A DNA stretch of 64,000 bases from DASRDE01 sp035938175 (GTDB lineage: Bacteria; Vulcanimicrobiota; Vulcanimicrobiia; Vulcanimicrobiales; Vulcanimicrobiaceae): positions 19,144 to 83,143 of the forward strand of contig DASZHD010000023.1 in NCBI GenBank assembly GCA_035938175.1, in the 5' to 3' direction. The position numbers and the translations under genes were made by a program. Positions within the stretch are counted from its first letter, which is position 1. The number at the start of each line of letters is the position of its first letter. Positions 60,898-64,000 of the stretch are shown piece after piece. The notes under the pieces are model-generated. The model was not told where the DNA came from. It ran no database searches and saw only the letters and a program-made list of their open reading frames with translations.

Positions 60898-61268
60898 ATG
60901 ATCAAACGCAGCAGCCACGCGTACGCCCACACGCTCGAAATCCTAAGAAAGGCGATGACCGACGGCGGCAATACGATTTTGCCGATATCGACCAATCGGC
61001 AGCCGCCGCCCAAGCCGGGTTAACGCTCCGCCCCACAACTCTACTCGTATTCGGAAATCCCAAAGGCGGAACGCCGCTCATGGAAGCGTTTCCCGCCTTC
61101 GGTTTGGAGTTACCGCTCAAGATCTTGGTCTGGGAGGATCCCAGTGGTGTCATGATCTCCAACACGCCGCTAAAAGAGTCAGCCGCACGTTACAAAGTTA
61201 CCGGCATGGAAGAGCGCATCGACGCCATCGATCGTGCCGTCGATGCGTTACTTCGTCTGGTGATGTAA
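60898..61268 (+). pseudogene. DUF302 protein gene with a one-base deletion
   Basis: The DUF302 fold starts in one frame (ATG at 60898: MIKRSSHAYAHTLEILRKAM, DGGNTI) and continues in another (FADIDQSAAAAQAGLTLRPT, LLVFGNPKGGTPLMEAFPAF, ELPLKILVWEDPSG). Joining them gives the normal order of the family; the break is in the T-run at 60976-60981, and the span is 123 codons plus 2 bases, as expected for one lost base. The long plus-strand frame that runs across from 60801 has an artificial N-terminus. Sequence error or recent inactivation. Confidence 0.78.
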
Positions 61269-61305
61269 CGAGAAGCCGAAATATTTGCGTCTCTAGAACG
61301 CGGTA

Positions 61306-61317
61306 GCATCCGGATGC
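61306..61317. promoter_or_regulatory. 12-bp palindrome upstream of the receptor pair
   Basis: GCATCCGGATGC is a perfect palindrome 79 bp before the GTG at 61396 and 38 bp after the DUF302 gene. It may be an operator for the tandem PDZ-7TM-GAF genes. Confidence 0.35.
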
Positions 61318-61395
61318 GTGCATTGTCCGGCCCGTGACAAATGCGACAAGCAAACGTTCCAAGGTAGGCCTGCGGCCGCTAAAGAAGCTCGGATT

Positions 61396-63135
61396 GTGGA
61401 GGGCACATCGTCTCGCGGCTTTGTGGTTTGGGTCGCCGGCATTGCGATCCCCGTGGCGTTCGTCGTTGCGCTTTTACCGTTGACGTGGGGCTATGCCGGC
61501 ATGGCTTACACCCCGGGTGCGGGTACGACGGCACCGATCTTTTTCGTCGATTCACACGGACCGGCTTACGCGGCGGGCATCCGCCCCGGCGATCGCGTCA
61601 TTCCCACGACCGGGGTCATGGTCATCTATGATACCGCCGGACCGGCCGGCACTCGCATTCCATATCGTATCGTCCGCAACGGCCGAATTGAGACGATCCC
61701 GGTAACGTTTGTTCCGTTTTTCGGCACGCTCGCGACGCAAGAACAATTCAATAAAGTTCTCGGCGCTCTAACCGCGCTGGCAGCGTGCATCGTTGGGATA
61801 CTTGTTGCGCTTCGCGCGCGGGAACGTGAGGCTGGTGCGCGCGCTGCCGGATTCCTGGTCTTGTCGGGCCTTACCGCGCTGGCAAAGAGCGTTGCGCTGG
61901 TTTGCGGTAACGCGTGGATCGGCTTCGCGATGAACGACGTTATGCCGCCGATACTTTCTGCAGCGGCATTATGGGCTGCACTTTCGTTACTGTCGATTTA
62001 TCCTCCGTATCGAACGCGATTGCGAAATGCGCTGGTTCTTGTTGGGCCGCTTGCGGTGGCTTTTGCAATAGCGGGTGATGTCGTCGCATCTTCCGCTGTG
62101 TGGACGAGCACACTCGTGCCGGTTTTAGCGGCAATGTTCGGCCTGCGCGGCCAAAACGCGCAGAACGTGTTCGATCTTGCCCTCGTGGTTCAAATTATTG
62201 CGGCAATGGGTGTCGCGAAAGGACCGTATCGCGCGCCGATGCGCTGGCTCGGCGGCATGTGGCTTGCCGGAACGGCGATTCACGCGCTCCCGCGAATTGC
62301 ATACCTTGCCGGTTCGACGCTGTTGTTCTCGCACTACGGCGACGCTTTACAGTCGGTGAGCGTGGCCTGCTTTGCGTTTGGTGTGGCGTATCCGGTGATG
62401 CGTCACCGTTTGGTCGACCTGAACATTTTGATCAGTCGCGCGAGCGTGTACGCGATTGTCTCGGCGATTATCGTCGGTTTGTTTATTGCCGGGGAATGGG
62501 CCCTCGGAAAGATCTTCGAGCATTCCCTAGGGTTCTCGAGCGATAGGGGTGGACTCGCAGCGCAGATCATCTCGCTGGGGCTCGTTCTGGTGCTTGGCAT
62601 CTCTGCGCGGTCCATTCACCGCTTCGTCGAAGACCGTTTGACCAACACATTTTTCCGGCGGCGTATGAATGGCCTGGCATCGATTGAACGGCTCGCGCAC
62701 GAGGCGGACGCGGCAACGGAACTTCGCGCGTACACGGACTTGGCGGTGACAAAGGTCGAGCACGCCCTTGAAACCGCCGGTGCGGCATTCTATTTCCGTG
62801 ACGGCGAGCGATACATCCGTTCGAGCCACACCGGAACGCACGCGTTTATACCGGTGTACGGATTTAACGACGAAGCGCCGCTTGCGCTACGGCGCTGGCA
62901 CAGGCCGTTCGAACACGAAGACGCGAGCGAAGCGGGGCACCATCTGCTGTTTTTGCCCATGTCCGTGCGTGGAGACTTGCTCGGGTTTCTGTGTTGCGGC
63001 GGCAAGACGGATCGCACGGCGTTTCTTTCTGATGAAATCGCTGCACTGGCGTTGCTTGCAGATCGCACGGGAATTGCATCGGCACTTCTGACGCGCGTAG
63101 CGTTTACGGCTTTGCCGGCCGGGGTGATGGGCTAA
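61396..63135 (+). CDS. PDZ-7TM-GAF membrane protein (first of tandem pair)
   Basis: A 579-residue protein starting at the GTG at 61396 (uncertain; the frame stays open to 61318 with a composition that does not look coding). Layout: membrane helix (about 10-30), PDZ-like domain (45-115; YAAGIRPGDRVIPTTGVMV), about eight helices (125-375), the signature YPVMRHRLVDLNILISRASV, linker NTFFRRRMNGLASIERLAHE, GAF-like domain (420-560; PLALRRWHRPFEHEDAS, FLPMSVRGDLLGFLCCGG, FLSDEIAALALLADRTG). The C-terminal coiled coil of the other paralogues is missing. It is 9 bp from the next paralogue gene. Confidence 0.86.
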   Translation: MEGTSSRGFVVWVAGIAIPVAFVVALLPLTWGYAGMAYTPGAGTTAPIFFVDSHGPAYAAGIRPGDRVIPTTGVMVIYDTAGPAGTRIPYRIVRNGRIETIPVTFVPFFGTLATQEQFNKVLGALTALAACIVGILVALRAREREAGARAAGFLVLSGLTALAKSVALVCGNAWIGFAMNDVMPPILSAAALWAALSLLSIYPPYRTRLRNALVLVGPLAVAFAIAGDVVASSAVWTSTLVPVLAAMFGLRGQNAQNVFDLALVVQIIAAMGVAKGPYRAPMRWLGGMWLAGTAIHALPRIAYLAGSTLLFSHYGDALQSVSVACFAFGVAYPVMRHRLVDLNILISRASVYAIVSAIIVGLFIAGEWALGKIFEHSLGFSSDRGGLAAQIISLGLVLVLGISARSIHRFVEDRLTNTFFRRRMNGLASIERLAHEADAATELRAYTDLAVTKVEHALETAGAAFYFRDGERYIRSSHTGTHAFIPVYGFNDEAPLALRRWHRPFEHEDASEAGHHLLFLPMSVRGDLLGFLCCGGKTDRTAFLSDEIAALALLADRTGIASALLTRVAFTALPAGVMG

Positions 63136-63144
63136 GTTACTAGC

Positions 63145-64000
63145 GTGAACATACGCGGAATCGCGCTTGCTTTAGCGGCGTTCGGCATACCTGTTGCGCT
63201 GCTGCTGCTCGTGCTGCCCATGACGTGGGGATACGGCGGATATCGCTGGCGTCCGATTGCAAATACGGGCGGCGCACAGTACCAAGGTGTTATTACGTAC
63301 GTCGACCCATCCGGCCCCGGAGCGCGCGCCGGATTGCACGAGGGCGAACGGGTGAAGGTCATCATGACCGGCAGCAGTCTGATCGACGAGATCGCGGGAC
63401 CGGTTGGGACCGTTGACCGTTTCGGCATTGTCGAAAACGGGCGCACGCGCGAGGTGCGCGTTACATTCGTGCCGTATAGCGGCGCGCTTGGCGCGCAGCA
63501 GCAGATCAGCAAACTGCTCAATGCGCTTACGGCGCTCTGCGCATTCATCGTTATGATTCTGGTGCTGCTTCGCGGGAGGAAAGGCGAACTGGCATCGCGC
63601 GCGGCGTACGTTCTGCTTTTCGCCGGCGCGCGTGCACTTAGCCAGGGTCTGGCGCTGATCGTATATTACGGCTTGGCGGCGATCATTTTTTACCGCTGGC
63701 TTCCGCCGCTGCTCCTGAGTATTACACTGTACGCGGCGCTTTGGATGCTGGCGGTATTCCCGCGCGAGGGAGCGGCGTTCCGTAGGCTGATCGCACGCAT
63801 CGGAATAGTGGGCGTCGTGCTTGCGTTAGCATTCCTTACGTACGACGTAATGACCGTCACGGTATACCAGAGTCATCTGTCAGAATCGTACGCGTGGCTG
63901 CAGATTGCTCTTGGCCCGGTGCTAGCGCTTTCAATACTTCACGCGATGGCCAGAGCAAAAGACGTGGAAGCCGTGCCGACGCGCTGGCTCGGTACGATGT
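63145..64000 (+). CDS. PDZ-7TM-GAF membrane protein (second of tandem pair, cut by window end)
   Basis: The GTG at 63145 begins NIRGIALALAAFGIPVALLL, a membrane helix similar to that at 61396, followed by TWGYGGYRWRPIANTGGA, a PDZ-like domain (about 40-110; GARAGLHEGERVKVIMTG) and several helices; the frame stays open through base 64000. The GAF part lies outside the window. The gene is separated by 9 bp from its paralogue, so the pair is one transcription unit arising from tandem duplication. Confidence 0.85.
   Translation, partial: MNIRGIALALAAFGIPVALLLLVLPMTWGYGGYRWRPIANTGGAQYQGVITYVDPSGPGARAGLHEGERVKVIMTGSSLIDEIAGPVGTVDRFGIVENGRTREVRVTFVPYSGALGAQQQISKLLNALTALCAFIVMILVLLRGRKGELASRAAYVLLFAGARALSQGLALIVYYGLAAIIFYRWLPPLLLSITLYAALWMLAVFPREGAAFRRLIARIGIVGVVLALAFLTYDVMTVTVYQSHLSESYAWLQIALGPVLALSILHAMARAKDVEAVPTRWLGTM

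Overview
The window reads as chromosomal DNA from a moderately GC-rich, Gram-negative-like bacterium. Lipoprotein signal peptides with a lipobox, one TonB-C-like secreted protein, an ECF sigma/anti-sigma pair and AfsR-like, AraC, GntR and CGNR regulators all fit that picture. The abundance of secreted beta-propeller lipoproteins, the winged-helix proteins of the kind common in Acidobacteria-like genomes, and the family of PDZ / multi-pass membrane / GAF proteins make me think of Candidatus Eremiobacterota (WPS-2) or a relative. That placement is an inference from gene style; there is no rRNA or tRNA gene in the window to anchor it.

Layout. 1-6 kb: a PDZ-7TM-GAF protein cut by the window edge, a GntR/membrane-protein pair with a clear operator, an NHL-type lipoprotein and a second PDZ-7TM-GAF protein. 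6.1-10 kb: four genes joined by stop/start overlaps (CGNR regulator, MetC-like PLP lyase, aromatic amino acid decarboxylase-like enzyme, GNAT acetyltransferase). 10-14.4 kb: a catalytically dead M41-like protein, a frameshifted PDZ-7TM-GAF gene and a winged-helix membrane protein. 14.7-19.3 kb: signalling block with a double KaiC-like ATPase, a SpoIIE phosphatase fused to an anti-sigma-type kinase domain, and a separate RsbW-like kinase. 19.3-26.3 kb: iron permease-like protein, small unknowns, aldo/keto reductase, a frameshifted beta-hydroxyacid dehydrogenase, an ABM / cNMP-domain flavoprotein / SDR operon, an alcohol dehydrogenase remnant and an orphan Flp pilin. 26.4-31.5 kb: a five-gene operon for nickel/cobalt-type transporters with a TPR protein and a split DUF4331 pair. 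31.6-46.1 kb: AAC(3)-I-like acetyltransferase, S41 peptidase, AfsR-like regulator, VOC protein, RsgA, NTF2-like proteins, AraC regulator, another PDZ-7TM-GAF protein and a PQQ-type propeller. 46.1-50.7 kb: a looser accessory stretch (PhD/VapC toxin-antitoxin, DHFR-like reductase, secreted unknowns, gene debris). 50.8-60.8 kb: RCC1, Vgb and NHL propellers, cupredoxin, and a sigma/anti-sigma/beta-lactamase-fold operon. 61.4-64 kb: two tandem PDZ-7TM-GAF genes, the last running off the end.

Two themes stand out. First, six members of one membrane receptor-like family (PDZ, about seven membrane helices, GAF, coiled coil, no output domain) lie in 64 kb. Second, an intergenic repeat made of 18-nt hairpin units, whose 4-bp stems vary in a compensatory way around a constant loop, occurs at seven loci and always in the same orientation. 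Also notable are a perfect hairpin that buries the Shine-Dalgarno of the AfsR-like regulator, and four frame breaks that are all net -1.
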